Source: JBCDJI01 sp964351865 (lineage in GTDB: Bacteria; Verrucomicrobiota; Verrucomicrobiia; Methylacidiphilales; JBCBYL01). From it: a stretch of DNA of 64,000 nucleotides. A program made the translations under genes and the position numbers. Of this stretch, positions 34,595 through 43,828 are shown one piece after another. The notes beneath the pieces were generated by a model, which saw only the letters and a list, made by a program, of their open reading frames with translations, had not been told where the DNA came from and made no database searches. How positions within the stretch are numbered: the first letter of the stretch is position 1; every line of letters starts with the position of its first letter. The stretch is taken from positions 1-64,000 of the forward strand of contig CAYGPJ010000005.1 of assembly GCA_964351865.1 (NCBI GenBank). The letters are read 5' to 3'.

Positions 34595-35660
34595 ATTCTT
34601 TCGTTGGCCCTGTCTGCTATTTCCGTTGCTCTTGGTCAACTGCGCTGGACCGGCTTCTTCCTTTGACCCGTATGATTCCACCACTTTCGAAACCGACGGA
34701 TTTCGTGAAATCGATCGAAATATAAAACCCGATCCTTCGCTGCTCGAACCCGACCGACATCCCTTCCGTCTCGGTGTCGGCGATCTGGTCCAACTCGAGA
34801 TCAGTGGCCATCAAGAGTCAATAGATAAAGCCACCGTCATGCCTGACGGGATGATCTACTACGATCTGGCCGGAGGACTCCATGCCAAAGGACTTACCCT
34901 GAAAGAACTACAAGCCAAACTGGAAAAAAAACTAAAGCAGTATTACCAAAAGCCACTGGTCAGTGCCACGTTACTGGAAGTCAACAGCCGACGCGTCTGG
35001 GTACTCGGAAACGTAGCCGAACCGGGCCTATACCCGATGAATCGTCAAATGAGTCTGCTCGACGCCATCTCATCCGGCGGAGGCATCTTAACTTCGCGTG
35101 CCTCCGGAACCACCATCCAGATGGCCGACCTCTCTCATTCGTTTCTGGTTCGGGATGGTGAAATGCTGCCCGTGGATTTTGAGGCGCTAGTTCTGCAGGG
35201 AGACCTCTCCCAAAATGTCATCCTCCAATCAAATGATTACATCTACCTACCTTCCGTAACCAATCAGGAAGTCTTCGTGCTGGGCGCCGTGCGCAATCCG
35301 AAAGCTATCGGATTTAAAGAGAATCTCGGACTGGTGGGTGCCATCGCGGAAGTGGCAGGACCACTGCCGGGTGCTTTCTATCAGCGCATGCTGGTGATTC
35401 GCGGAAGCCTTAAAAATCCCAAAGTAGCCGTCGTCAACTACGACAGCATCGTGAAAGGTAAGCAGCGTGACATCCCACTGCGCCCGGGCGATATTGTCTG
35501 GGTCCCTCGCAGCCCCTGGGAACGAATTGAAAAATATATCGATGCCGTGCTTGGTATCACCGCCCGCACCATTGCTGCTAACGAAGGCCGAAGAGCGGTT
35601 CTGGGGGATCAGGGCGGCGGAGTTCAAACGACCATTGAGGTCGGCGGCCCTTCCCCCTGA
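34578..35660 (+). CDS. Wza-like polysaccharide export lipoprotein (second of two)
   Basis: A 360-residue outer-membrane export protein. The signal peptide ends in a lipobox, LLLVNCAGPA, with Cys22 as the lipid-bearing residue. The export domain starts at FRLGVGDLVQLEISG and is followed by SLBB-type repeats (VWVLGNVAEPGLYPMN, VFVLGAVRNPKAIGF). The C-terminus has a short membrane-near helix region and a glycine-rich tail. It is presumed to form the outer-membrane pore that releases the polysaccharide, together with its tandem neighbour. Confidence 0.9.
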   Translation: MIPTSKFFRWPCLLFPLLLVNCAGPASSFDPYDSTTFETDGFREIDRNIKPDPSLLEPDRHPFRLGVGDLVQLEISGHQESIDKATVMPDGMIYYDLAGGLHAKGLTLKELQAKLEKKLKQYYQKPLVSATLLEVNSRRVWVLGNVAEPGLYPMNRQMSLLDAISSGGGILTSRASGTTIQMADLSHSFLVRDGEMLPVDFEALVLQGDLSQNVILQSNDYIYLPSVTNQEVFVLGAVRNPKAIGFKENLGLVGAIAEVAGPLPGAFYQRMLVIRGSLKNPKVAVVNYDSIVKGKQRDIPLRPGDIVWVPRSPWERIEKYIDAVLGITARTIAANEGRRAVLGDQGGGVQTTIEVGGPSP

Positions 35661-35666
35661 CTTTCA

Positions 35667-37049
35667 ATGGAACCTAAATTCCTTATTTTCTGGGCAGTCT
35701 TTCTGACCGGCATTCCCGCTGGAACTCTGCTCTGCCTGAAAATCCCGCAATTGAGATACCTGGTGCTCGGTTTCATGGTCTGGTCCACCGCCGAGCCTGA
35801 TCTGGTCGGTATCAACTTCATATCACGGGAGTTTTATCGTGCCATGACCCGTGGAATCGAAATCAGTCTGGCTGATCTTTGCGTCCTGATCCTGTTATGC
35901 ACCATGCTTTTCGATAAAAACATCCGTCTGAAGTGGATTCCCCCGGGATCACTCATCTATCTGTTCTATATCGGGATCGCCATTTGCGGCTGGATGTTGG
36001 CGGTAGACTCACTTTCCGTCTCGGATAAGGCGACCTACATTCCCTACGCCCGATTTGAAACCAATTTATATCCGCTTTTTGAAATCACTAAAATGGTCCG
36101 CGGACTGTTGATGTTCTGGGTGGTGGCTAATCTCGCCCGGGATCCGAAAGCCATGCGCGCCATTATCTGGGCCTTGGTCGTCACTGTTCTCTACCTTACT
36201 TATATCGTTCTGCGCGACCGATATTTTCTGGGTATTAACCGTGTCAAAGCCACCCTCGGACATCCTAATACTCTTGCAACCTATATGGCCCTGATGGCCA
36301 CTATTCTTTTTGCTTTTGCGGTCTCGACCCGCGACTGGCTGAAAAGCTTTGCCTGCTATCTTTTCCCGACCGGGTGTGCAGCGCTCTGCGTTCTGATGAC
36401 AATTTCCAGGGGAGGCCTCATGGCCATGGTCGCAGGAATGGGGATGGCCTTCGGCTTACTCAGCCTGCGCAATTTCTCGTTAAAAAATGCTCTAATGGTA
36501 GCCACAGGCGCCCTACTAGGAACCATCATGATCGCCATGGCCGCGGACACTCTCATGCAGCGCTTTTTTGGAGAACAGGACGCAGAAGCTGACTTGGAGT
36601 ATCGAGGAAAATACAACGATCAGGCGGTCCTGATGGCTCAAGAACAACTCTTCGGTATTGGTGCAGGTAATTTCTCTGCCTGGTCTTTTGAAAAATACGC
36701 GGAAATGGTGGATGAAGAATTACCCCCGGGCACCCCGCCTCACAATCTCTGGTTCCTGACATTGGGCGAACTAGGCTTGCCTGGGTTGCTCGTATTCGTT
36801 CTTTTCTGGGCCCGATTCTACCAGATCGGTATCCCTTTTGTTCTATTTGCCCGCAGTTCCCTCTACCACACTGCAGCATGCGCCGCACTCGCCGCCAGTC
36901 TGGCCGGACAACTGCAAAACGCTCTCCAGCTTGGATTTCGACAGAGCCCCTTGTTCTTTTTAAACCATATTCTTTTTGGTCTGGTCATCGCGGCCTGGTG
37001 GGTACATCAAGATGCTAAAAAAGCGAATGCTGAGCTGCCTGAGTCATAA
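35667..37049 (+). CDS. Wzy-type polysaccharide polymerase / O-antigen ligase family
   Basis: A 460-residue integral membrane protein with about ten to twelve helices. A large hydrophilic loop before the last helices contains AGNFSAWSFEKYAE and PPHNLWFLTLGELGLPG, which resembles the HNLYLxxLAExG motif of the Wzy_C domain. Such enzymes join lipid-linked repeat units at the periplasmic face. It starts 6 bp after the export-lipoprotein gene and is followed by an 82-bp gap, the largest in this part of the operon. Confidence 0.87.
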   Translation: MEPKFLIFWAVFLTGIPAGTLLCLKIPQLRYLVLGFMVWSTAEPDLVGINFISREFYRAMTRGIEISLADLCVLILLCTMLFDKNIRLKWIPPGSLIYLFYIGIAICGWMLAVDSLSVSDKATYIPYARFETNLYPLFEITKMVRGLLMFWVVANLARDPKAMRAIIWALVVTVLYLTYIVLRDRYFLGINRVKATLGHPNTLATYMALMATILFAFAVSTRDWLKSFACYLFPTGCAALCVLMTISRGGLMAMVAGMGMAFGLLSLRNFSLKNALMVATGALLGTIMIAMAADTLMQRFFGEQDAEADLEYRGKYNDQAVLMAQEQLFGIGAGNFSAWSFEKYAEMVDEELPPGTPPHNLWFLTLGELGLPGLLVFVLFWARFYQIGIPFVLFARSSLYHTAACAALAASLAGQLQNALQLGFRQSPLFFLNHILFGLVIAAWWVHQDAKKANAELPES

Positions 37050-37131
37050 CCCTACCGCTCCGGGAAAATCATTTTCCTCACAGTGAACTTACCCCTTTCA
37101 TTACTCTCCGCATTTTGCCATAATTCGCGTT

Positions 37132-38541
37132 GTGGCATTGAGTTCCCCATTGGTTGATGGTAACGTTTTTCACGAGTTTTCCACAGGTCGCAGGAGCACG
37201 CGCGTTTTCAAGCCGGACCCTGTCCCCAGACCTCTAATCGAAAAACTCATTGCTTCCGCTATCGAAGCCCCAACTGCCTGCAACCGACAACTCTGGCACT
37301 TCGTTGTGATTGACGACCCTAAGGTGCGGGTGGAAACCTGCCGCGCCAGTGATGCCCAGCAATCCTACCTCCACGATGCTCCAGTTCTGATTGCTCTTTT
37401 TTACGATACCAGCCTGGAACCGCGGAATCCCTGTAACACCGCGCAAATCTCCATGGGCATGGCCACCTACGGTTTGTTGCTGGCCGCAGAAGCAGAGGGA
37501 CTTGGTGCCATTTACCTGGGAGGCATTCGTGATCCGCGCGGATGTGAGCGCAGTCTGGGTGCACCTGCCTACTGGAAAAACTACGGTTATGTCTGTCTGG
37601 GATATCGTGCTGATAGTCCGCCGGCTCCCATTCCCCGAGCAGCCCGTAATGTCGTCAGTTATAATCAGTTCCAGTTACCCGAAAAGCGATTCCATATGGA
37701 CATACGTCCTCACCTCTGGTCACAGACCCAGTTGGCTGACTTCCGCGATAAACTGATCTGGTATAAGGGTATTGCTATCGACGGCAAAACCCTCCATGTC
37801 GATCCCGATCCGCGATTTTCAAAAAAAATCCAGGAACTGGCCACCCGGGCAGGAATGGCCTGCACCCTCAAAAAGAATCCTACCGTTCTTGATGTCATGA
37901 GCTGCAACGGAGATCTACTGCAGCAAGTCATGATGGCGGTCGGCATCAACCGAGCCGAATTTCTGGCTTACGACCTGACGCCTGGACTGGGAGACTTTAT
38001 CGAACAACGCTTTCTCCGCGTCTATAAATCGCTTCCCTATCAATACCTCTGCAATCCTGAACCCGATTGCCTGCACATCCCTCGGGAAGACGCCTCTGTC
38101 GATGTTATGACCTGTTATGAACGCCTTGACCATTTTGATGACCCCGAGCCTCTGTTGCGTGAAATGCGGCGCGTCGCTGCTCCCGGGGCACGTGCTATTA
38201 TTTCTGTTTCAGGACGCTACTACCCGCACCTATACCGCTATCGTCGGATGCGGAAAAAAAATTATGCCTTGGGACGTAACTGGAATCGCGGACCAGAGCG
38301 TAAATTCAATCCCAAACAAATCGAAGCACACTTCCGTAATACCGGATGGACCGTCTCCACGCAGGATGGATTTCAGCCCATCACCACAAAGTTGATCCAA
38401 TGGGCGGAACGGGCCGCCCGCAAAGCCGGACGAATGGATTGGGCAGACCGGCTTTTTGCGCTCCGCGCCGATCGACTGCTGACCCGAGGCATCGATAAAC
38501 ATTTCTGCGCCTCCCTGATTTATGAAATTACACCCGCCTGA
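37132..38541 (+). CDS. Nitroreductase-family domain fused to a SAM-dependent methyltransferase
   Basis: A 469-residue fusion with GTG start. Residues about 12-185 are a nitroreductase-type flavin domain: GRRSTRVFKPDPVPRPLIEK, SAIEAPTACNRQLWHF and GLGAIYLGGIRDP are typical FMN-contact blocks. Residues about 245-465 are a class I methyltransferase-like domain: VLDVMSCNGDLL stands at motif I, then AYDLTPGLGDFIE and EDASVDVMTCYERLDHFDDP. Motif I is not the canonical GxGxG, so SAM binding is less certain than the fold. The pair of activities on one chain in a polysaccharide operon is unusual; a sugar oxidoreduction and O-methylation is a speculative role. It overlaps the next gene by 20 bp. Confidence 0.82.
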   Translation: MALSSPLVDGNVFHEFSTGRRSTRVFKPDPVPRPLIEKLIASAIEAPTACNRQLWHFVVIDDPKVRVETCRASDAQQSYLHDAPVLIALFYDTSLEPRNPCNTAQISMGMATYGLLLAAEAEGLGAIYLGGIRDPRGCERSLGAPAYWKNYGYVCLGYRADSPPAPIPRAARNVVSYNQFQLPEKRFHMDIRPHLWSQTQLADFRDKLIWYKGIAIDGKTLHVDPDPRFSKKIQELATRAGMACTLKKNPTVLDVMSCNGDLLQQVMMAVGINRAEFLAYDLTPGLGDFIEQRFLRVYKSLPYQYLCNPEPDCLHIPREDASVDVMTCYERLDHFDDPEPLLREMRRVAAPGARAIISVSGRYYPHLYRYRRMRKKNYALGRNWNRGPERKFNPKQIEAHFRNTGWTVSTQDGFQPITTKLIQWAERAARKAGRMDWADRLFALRADRLLTRGIDKHFCASLIYEITPA

Positions 38542-39781
38542 CCCGCCTGCAGCACTCGGACACTTGATGGGATGGTTCGACACTGTCGCCACCGTTGAGG
38601 GTTATACTGGACCTGTCGTCGGTCTACGCAATAACTGCCTGCGGTTCACCGGACCCGGCAATGATTGGAGACTGGAAGGCCTACTGGACGGCTACATTTT
38701 TCGCTATCACGCCACCGGAGATTCCGCATGGCTCGAACTGATTCGACGCGACCTGAATGCCTTTCTTAACTCCCGCCGTCTCGACGGAACTTTCGAAAAC
38801 TCCTATTTCGATATGAACCCGTTTGAGGGAGGCATGCCTCACGAACCCGCCGTGCTGGCTGCCGCAGCTCGGGCTTCACGCCTCCTCACCGAAGCAGGAC
38901 AACCTGTCATTCAAATGGAGAATATCATTCAAGATTCATTGGAGCGCATTTACACCAGCCGACTCTGGAACAAGTCCATGGGGTTTGTCCGGAACTGGGA
39001 GATATCCGAATTCGAATGGGCCAATGCGGCCAGCTGTGCTGCAGTTTTGGATCTGATACTGGAATGGGAACAAAGCACTCGTGATACTTCCTTCCAGTCT
39101 TATGCCGACTCACTGACACGTTTTCTGATCAACCTGCAAGCCGCATCCGGAGGTATTCCCGACAGTAACCGACGTGGTGCGGGTATCAGCCCCTTTCTTG
39201 CCTCTCGTTGCCTGCGCCCGCTAAGACAGGCGGCACTCCTGCACAACCATGAAACCGCCCGACGAGCCGCCGATAAACTTGCGACATTCCTGATACAACA
39301 GGCTATCCCCGAGGGCGGATTCAAACGATTACTCTGGTCTTGGAGACCTTCGTCCGTTAACCCTATCGTGACTGGCGCATCCTCAGGGATTCTGAATGCT
39401 CTGCTGGAAGACGGTTGCTCAGACAACTCCTTAGTAACCACTCAACAGAACTGGTTGCTCGGACTCCAGACTCCCTCAGGCGCCTTCCGACATGCCATCG
39501 GCTACGGACAGCTACGTCCCAATAGCAAAAAATCAGACTGGCGAGACTGGATCGCCTCGCCGGGATGGCAGGACAAAATTTTTCTCTTTTTATGCCGACG
39601 TTGTGGCAAGGAAACAGTCGCTCCCGTTGCTTCCCAAACCTGGGAAACTCCCACACGCGTTTGCGGCCAACCGGGAATATTTCGAGAATCGCCTGACCAG
39701 CTTGAAATCTTCCGCAAAGAAACCCCGGTCTACCGGTGGAAGAAAAAAGAGAGATTCGCCGAAGTATGTCAGCTGACATGA
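38522..39781 (+). CDS. Alpha/alpha-barrel (six-hairpin-type) protein, function unknown
   Basis: A 419-residue protein with regularly spaced helical pairs, aromatic residues and short turns (for example AVLAAAARASRLL, AASGGIPDSN, FLIQQAIPEGGFKRLLW, QTPSGAFRHAIGYG), a layout typical of alpha/alpha-toroid carbohydrate-active proteins. No signal peptide is seen, so it is cytoplasmic. The C-terminal part has a possible zinc-type CRRCGKE. It may be a glycosidase, epimerase or lyase-like enzyme, or act on isoprenoid carriers. It overlaps the fusion gene upstream by 20 bp and the flippase gene by 4 bp. Confidence 0.6.
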   Translation: MKLHPPDPPAALGHLMGWFDTVATVEGYTGPVVGLRNNCLRFTGPGNDWRLEGLLDGYIFRYHATGDSAWLELIRRDLNAFLNSRRLDGTFENSYFDMNPFEGGMPHEPAVLAAAARASRLLTEAGQPVIQMENIIQDSLERIYTSRLWNKSMGFVRNWEISEFEWANAASCAAVLDLILEWEQSTRDTSFQSYADSLTRFLINLQAASGGIPDSNRRGAGISPFLASRCLRPLRQAALLHNHETARRAADKLATFLIQQAIPEGGFKRLLWSWRPSSVNPIVTGASSGILNALLEDGCSDNSLVTTQQNWLLGLQTPSGAFRHAIGYGQLRPNSKKSDWRDWIASPGWQDKIFLFLCRRCGKETVAPVASQTWETPTRVCGQPGIFRESPDQLEIFRKETPVYRWKKKERFAEVCQLT

Positions 39782-41355
39782 ACTCACAGACTCCTCAAAA
39801 CCGTCCTACCTCCGGGACGAAGCCCGCACTTTCACCAGAAGCTATGGCAGGAGCACCCTGGTTGGTCCTTTCCAAGCTGTTTCTCTTTTTCGTTTATTTC
39901 GGAATCTCAGTGCTCATGGTGCGGTCGTTAGGCAAAGAAGCTTACGGCCTCTATAGCATTTGCCGGAATCTGGTGGAGTATGGCCTCGTTTTCGCCGCTC
40001 TCGGTCTCAACGCCGCTCTCATCAGGTTTATCCCTGAGCTGATTGTCCATCAGAACAAGGCGGGAATGATTCGTCTGGTTTCCAAAGCGGCCATCCTCCA
40101 GGCAATCGCTTGCTGCCTGATCGCGCTGGCCTTTATTGTCCTTAAACCTCACTTGCAAATCTGGTTTCACACCGATTTCGGTCCATTGTTGCCGATCTGC
40201 GGTCTACTGCTCTTTGCTCTAGCCGCAAAGGATTTCACTAACGATACTCAGACGGCTCTTTTCAGGAGTCGTGAAGTGGCCATATTCTCGGTCCTCCAAG
40301 GAGCACTCTGGTTGGGATTGGTGGCTTGGGCCGCCACGGCCAAAGCGGGTGTCGGCACCATGCTCGGAGTTCAGGCCATAGCCACGCTGACGGCTTCCCT
40401 GCTAGCCGCCTTTTACCTGATCCGTTTTATCCGGCAACTGAAGTGGCGCTCCCCCCCTCAGGGAATCGGAAAAGCTCGCACCCTGCGGGTCGCCCTGGCC
40501 ACCTGGGGGAATAACATTGCCCGTTCCCTCATGCTTAAATATACCGAGGTCTTTTTCATTGGCGCCTATGTAGGCACCTCGGCTGCGGGGATATACGATC
40601 TTGGCTACACGGTTCCGTTCCTAGTCATCACCTTCATTCCCATGGCGGTGCAGACGCTGATGGCGGCTTCCGTCTATGAAGCTTACAGCCGGGATCCGGA
40701 GCGCCTGCCTGAACTCATCTCCGCCATCTATAAATTTCTCATCCTGCTCGCCGTTCCTCTGGCCGCCTTCGGTTTTTTCTTTGCCCCACGTGGCATTGTT
40801 CTTATCTACGGTGAAGAAATGCGCGCCGCCGGACCGGTCGCGGCAGCCTTTTGTGTCCTGCATGTCCTTCCGCTCATCTCACTCCCGCTCTCCATGGCGA
40901 TTCAGGCCAAGGAGAAACTTCATTCCATGCTGCCGCTGATGCTCCTTCAAGTATGCCTCAATATCCTGCTGGATGTGCTCCTGATTCCTCGTTACGGCAT
41001 CCCCGGTGCTGTCATGGCGGTATTTCTGACCTTTGCACTCACGATCCCTTTCCGACTCTGGATGGTAAAACGTCTCATCGGGGGCCTTTATTTTCCTTTT
41101 CTCTCTCTCGTTCGTATCGTCATTCCCTGTCTGGCGGTGTCCGGCTTTTTTTACCTCGTTTATTCCGAGCCGTCACTGATCGGACTGCTCCTCCTTTCGG
41201 CGGTTTACCTGTTATGTACTACCGCTGGAGTGCGTTTCAACTGGCTCGTCTCGGAGCGTGACAAAGCCCGTTTTCTTGCGCTAATTTCAGGTAGAGCCCG
41301 GCGGTTGTTTACCCTTCTGCTCGGTTCTCCTAAAATGGAGAATATGCACCCATGA
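39778..41355 (+). CDS. Wzx-type oligosaccharide flippase
   Basis: A multi-pass membrane protein of about 525 residues and twelve to fourteen helices of the MOP exporter family, which flips lipid-linked repeat units to the periplasm. The N-terminal stretch FGISVLMVRSLGKEAYGLYS and the later GTSAAGIYDLGYTVPFLVI are typical Wzx segments. The start at 39778 is chosen because its ATG overlaps the preceding stop codon (ATGA); a longer frame from 39736 lies inside the upstream gene. Confidence 0.9.
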   Translation: MNSQTPQNRPTSGTKPALSPEAMAGAPWLVLSKLFLFFVYFGISVLMVRSLGKEAYGLYSICRNLVEYGLVFAALGLNAALIRFIPELIVHQNKAGMIRLVSKAAILQAIACCLIALAFIVLKPHLQIWFHTDFGPLLPICGLLLFALAAKDFTNDTQTALFRSREVAIFSVLQGALWLGLVAWAATAKAGVGTMLGVQAIATLTASLLAAFYLIRFIRQLKWRSPPQGIGKARTLRVALATWGNNIARSLMLKYTEVFFIGAYVGTSAAGIYDLGYTVPFLVITFIPMAVQTLMAASVYEAYSRDPERLPELISAIYKFLILLAVPLAAFGFFFAPRGIVLIYGEEMRAAGPVAAAFCVLHVLPLISLPLSMAIQAKEKLHSMLPLMLLQVCLNILLDVLLIPRYGIPGAVMAVFLTFALTIPFRLWMVKRLIGGLYFPFLSLVRIVIPCLAVSGFFYLVYSEPSLIGLLLLSAVYLLCTTAGVRFNWLVSERDKARFLALISGRARRLFTLLLGSPKMENMHP

Positions 41356-42566
41356 AAATCCTCGTAGCAGGCGTTCCTTTCGGACGCGATAATGTCGGGG
41401 ATGAGGCCATTCTCGAAACCGTCATCTCCCTTCTTCGCAGATGCACCCCGCACGCGGAACTCACCATCAGTACCGACGACGGTCCCGCCACCCAAAAAAA
41501 GTTTCAGGTCCGCACGGTCGAACTTTTTGGTTTCGCCCCCCCGTATACCGAGGCCCGACTTCAGGAGGAAATCGAGAATCACGATGTTTTTTTCTGGGCC
41601 GGTGCCACCGGACTCTCGGACTATCCGGAAATCCCCACTGCCATGATGCGTGTCGCCCAGCAGGCTGGAAAAAAAACAGTCGTCTGGAATGTGGGGATGA
41701 ACGATGAACTGAATCCCGCTAAATACAGACTGACTTCAGGCAAAAAGAAAATGTTACTCGATCTGGCATCCCGACTCACAGCTGGACGCTGGAACGGAGT
41801 CAAGGCATGGGAACAAAGAGCGGAGTCCCGTGCCCGAGCCTGTATCAAGCAGGCTCTCGATGCCGCCGATCTTGTGGTCGTGCGGGATGAACCCAGCCGC
41901 GAGCAGGTGCTGCTCTGCGATGTCACAACTAAGGTGATCACCGGAGCGGACACCGCCCTCCTGCTTGAACCGGATAACAACACCCGCTTCAATCCTGAAG
42001 TTCAGAAACTGATCGATTCCAGTAAGCCCTTATTCGGTCTCTGCATCTCGGCTCAACGAGAAATTGCCGGACTCGACCGGATGGTCACACTACTCAATCG
42101 CGTTGTTACCGAACTGGATGCCGGAATTCTCTTCATCCCCATGAACCCTGTCACCGACGCCAAACTCATGACCGATCTGAGCGAGCGTATGGCGCCGGAG
42201 ACCCGTTCCCATACCGCTGTCTTAACAGGCAGGCGAGAACCTGCTGAAGTTCTTACTCTTTCCCAACACCTGACCCTGGTCGCCAGCAGCCGCCTGCACC
42301 TACTCATTCTCTCTTCCATTTTCCATATTCCCCTCGTTGGCATCAGTCGCGGAAGCAAGGTCGACAATTTCCTTGCCCCCTTCGGATTGACTGCTGTCGG
42401 CACAGTTGAACAATGTAATTTTGAAATCTTTTTCAGTGAAATTCAGGCATGGGTCAAAGGCACGCATTCTGAGGAATTCCGAGACACCAGCGAACGCGTG
42501 CGCAAAGAAATGCTGAAACGTCTGTCTCGGGCCGAAAGCTTGCTGAAGAAGGTACTCACACAATGA
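41352..42566 (+). CDS. Polysaccharide pyruvyl transferase (CsaB/WcaK family)
   Basis: A 404-residue GT-B-like enzyme that adds a pyruvate ketal to a sugar, using phosphoenolpyruvate. The N-terminal GRDNVGDEAILETVISLL is the family signature and the C-terminal region has SSRLHLLILSSIFHIPLVGI with the conserved R-x-H. A pyruvate modification would give the polymer an acidic group. It overlaps its neighbours by 4 bp on both sides. Confidence 0.88.
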   Translation: MKILVAGVPFGRDNVGDEAILETVISLLRRCTPHAELTISTDDGPATQKKFQVRTVELFGFAPPYTEARLQEEIENHDVFFWAGATGLSDYPEIPTAMMRVAQQAGKKTVVWNVGMNDELNPAKYRLTSGKKKMLLDLASRLTAGRWNGVKAWEQRAESRARACIKQALDAADLVVVRDEPSREQVLLCDVTTKVITGADTALLLEPDNNTRFNPEVQKLIDSSKPLFGLCISAQREIAGLDRMVTLLNRVVTELDAGILFIPMNPVTDAKLMTDLSERMAPETRSHTAVLTGRREPAEVLTLSQHLTLVASSRLHLLILSSIFHIPLVGISRGSKVDNFLAPFGLTAVGTVEQCNFEIFFSEIQAWVKGTHSEEFRDTSERVRKEMLKRLSRAESLLKKVLTQ

Positions 42567-43828
42567 CCACTCCTCTACGCAGTGTCGCACATGTCATGCG
42601 GCGGTTCACCAAGGCCAAATGGGGAGGAACGGAAACGGTGGTACACAACATGGCCCGGCATCTGGAGTCGAAAGGTGTTACCAGCCCTATTTATTGCACT
42701 TCCATGCTGGACCAACCCGGAAAGGAAATCGTCGACGGCGTAGCACTGACCCGGCACCGTTACACCTTTCCCTGGTGGGGATTAAGTGAAGAGGACCGAC
42801 ACCAACTAGAATTAAAAGGAGGCAGCCCCGTTGCTCCCGGTATTTTTACCTCCCTGCTTAAGCAACCGGACCTTGATCTCATTCACACCCACGTCCAGCT
42901 CCGACTCGGCGGAATGGCGCGCACCGCCGCAAGACTCCGTGGCATTCCCTACGTCGTTTCCATCCATGGCGGAATGCTCACCACGCCACAACAGCAGATC
43001 GACCAGATGAAAGCCCCCTTTGAAGGCAAACTGGAATGGGGAAAAGTATTCGGCGCTGCCTTCGGATCTCGCAGTGTCCTCAAGGATGCTTCGGCCATCA
43101 TCTGTGTCGGAGCAGACGAACAGAAACTGATGCAGGAAAAGTTTCCCAACATCCCGGTTAAATATATTCCTAACGGAGTGCATGTCAGCCACTACCGAAG
43201 CAAGACACCTGATGCCTTCCGCCAGCATGTCGGAACAGACCTCCTCCCTCCCGACGCCCCTTATGTGCTTTGCGTTTCCAGAATTGATTATCAGAAAAAT
43301 CAACTACTGTTGATCAAAGCTTTTGCAGCCTTTTCCCGATCCCATCCCGAACATCGTCTCGTTCTGATCGGTCCGGTTACCGTGGAAGCCTATGAAAAGG
43401 AAATTAGAAAAACCGCCCTGGCAGAAGGTATCGAGAATCGATTAATTCTCATTCCGGGATTCCCTCCCGGAGATCCCCTCCTCGTGAGCGCATTTGCAGG
43501 TACGGAGATGTTTGTACTTCCCACCGACCACGAACCATTCGGCATCGTGATCCTGGAAGCCTGGGCCGCCGGCATTCCCGTCATCGCTTCTCGTGTCGGA
43601 GGAATTCCAGGATTCACTACCCATGAAAAAAATATTCTCCTGACACCTCCCAAGGACGCTGATGCGCTGGCAGAAACCATGTCCCGTCTGAGCGATCACC
43701 CTGATCTTCGCAACCAACTGAAACAGGCCGGTCAGACCGAAGTTGAATCGTACGACTGGTCCACCATCGGTGACAGGACCCTTGACCTCTACACGGAACT
43801 GGTTGAACAAAACAGGGGGAAATCATGA
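42563..43828 (+). CDS. Family 4 glycosyltransferase
   Basis: A 421-residue GT-B transferase. The acceptor domain has AKWGGTETVVHNMARHLES and SIHGGMLTTP; the donor domain has VLCVSRIDYQKNQLLLIKAF and LPTDHEPFGIVILEAWAAG, the retaining-transferase signature, then GIPVIASRVGGIPGF. It overlaps both neighbours by 4 bp. It is the third GT4 enzyme of the island. Confidence 0.9.
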   Translation: MTTPLRSVAHVMRRFTKAKWGGTETVVHNMARHLESKGVTSPIYCTSMLDQPGKEIVDGVALTRHRYTFPWWGLSEEDRHQLELKGGSPVAPGIFTSLLKQPDLDLIHTHVQLRLGGMARTAARLRGIPYVVSIHGGMLTTPQQQIDQMKAPFEGKLEWGKVFGAAFGSRSVLKDASAIICVGADEQKLMQEKFPNIPVKYIPNGVHVSHYRSKTPDAFRQHVGTDLLPPDAPYVLCVSRIDYQKNQLLLIKAFAAFSRSHPEHRLVLIGPVTVEAYEKEIRKTALAEGIENRLILIPGFPPGDPLLVSAFAGTEMFVLPTDHEPFGIVILEAWAAGIPVIASRVGGIPGFTTHEKNILLTPPKDADALAETMSRLSDHPDLRNQLKQAGQTEVESYDWSTIGDRTLDLYTELVEQNRGKS

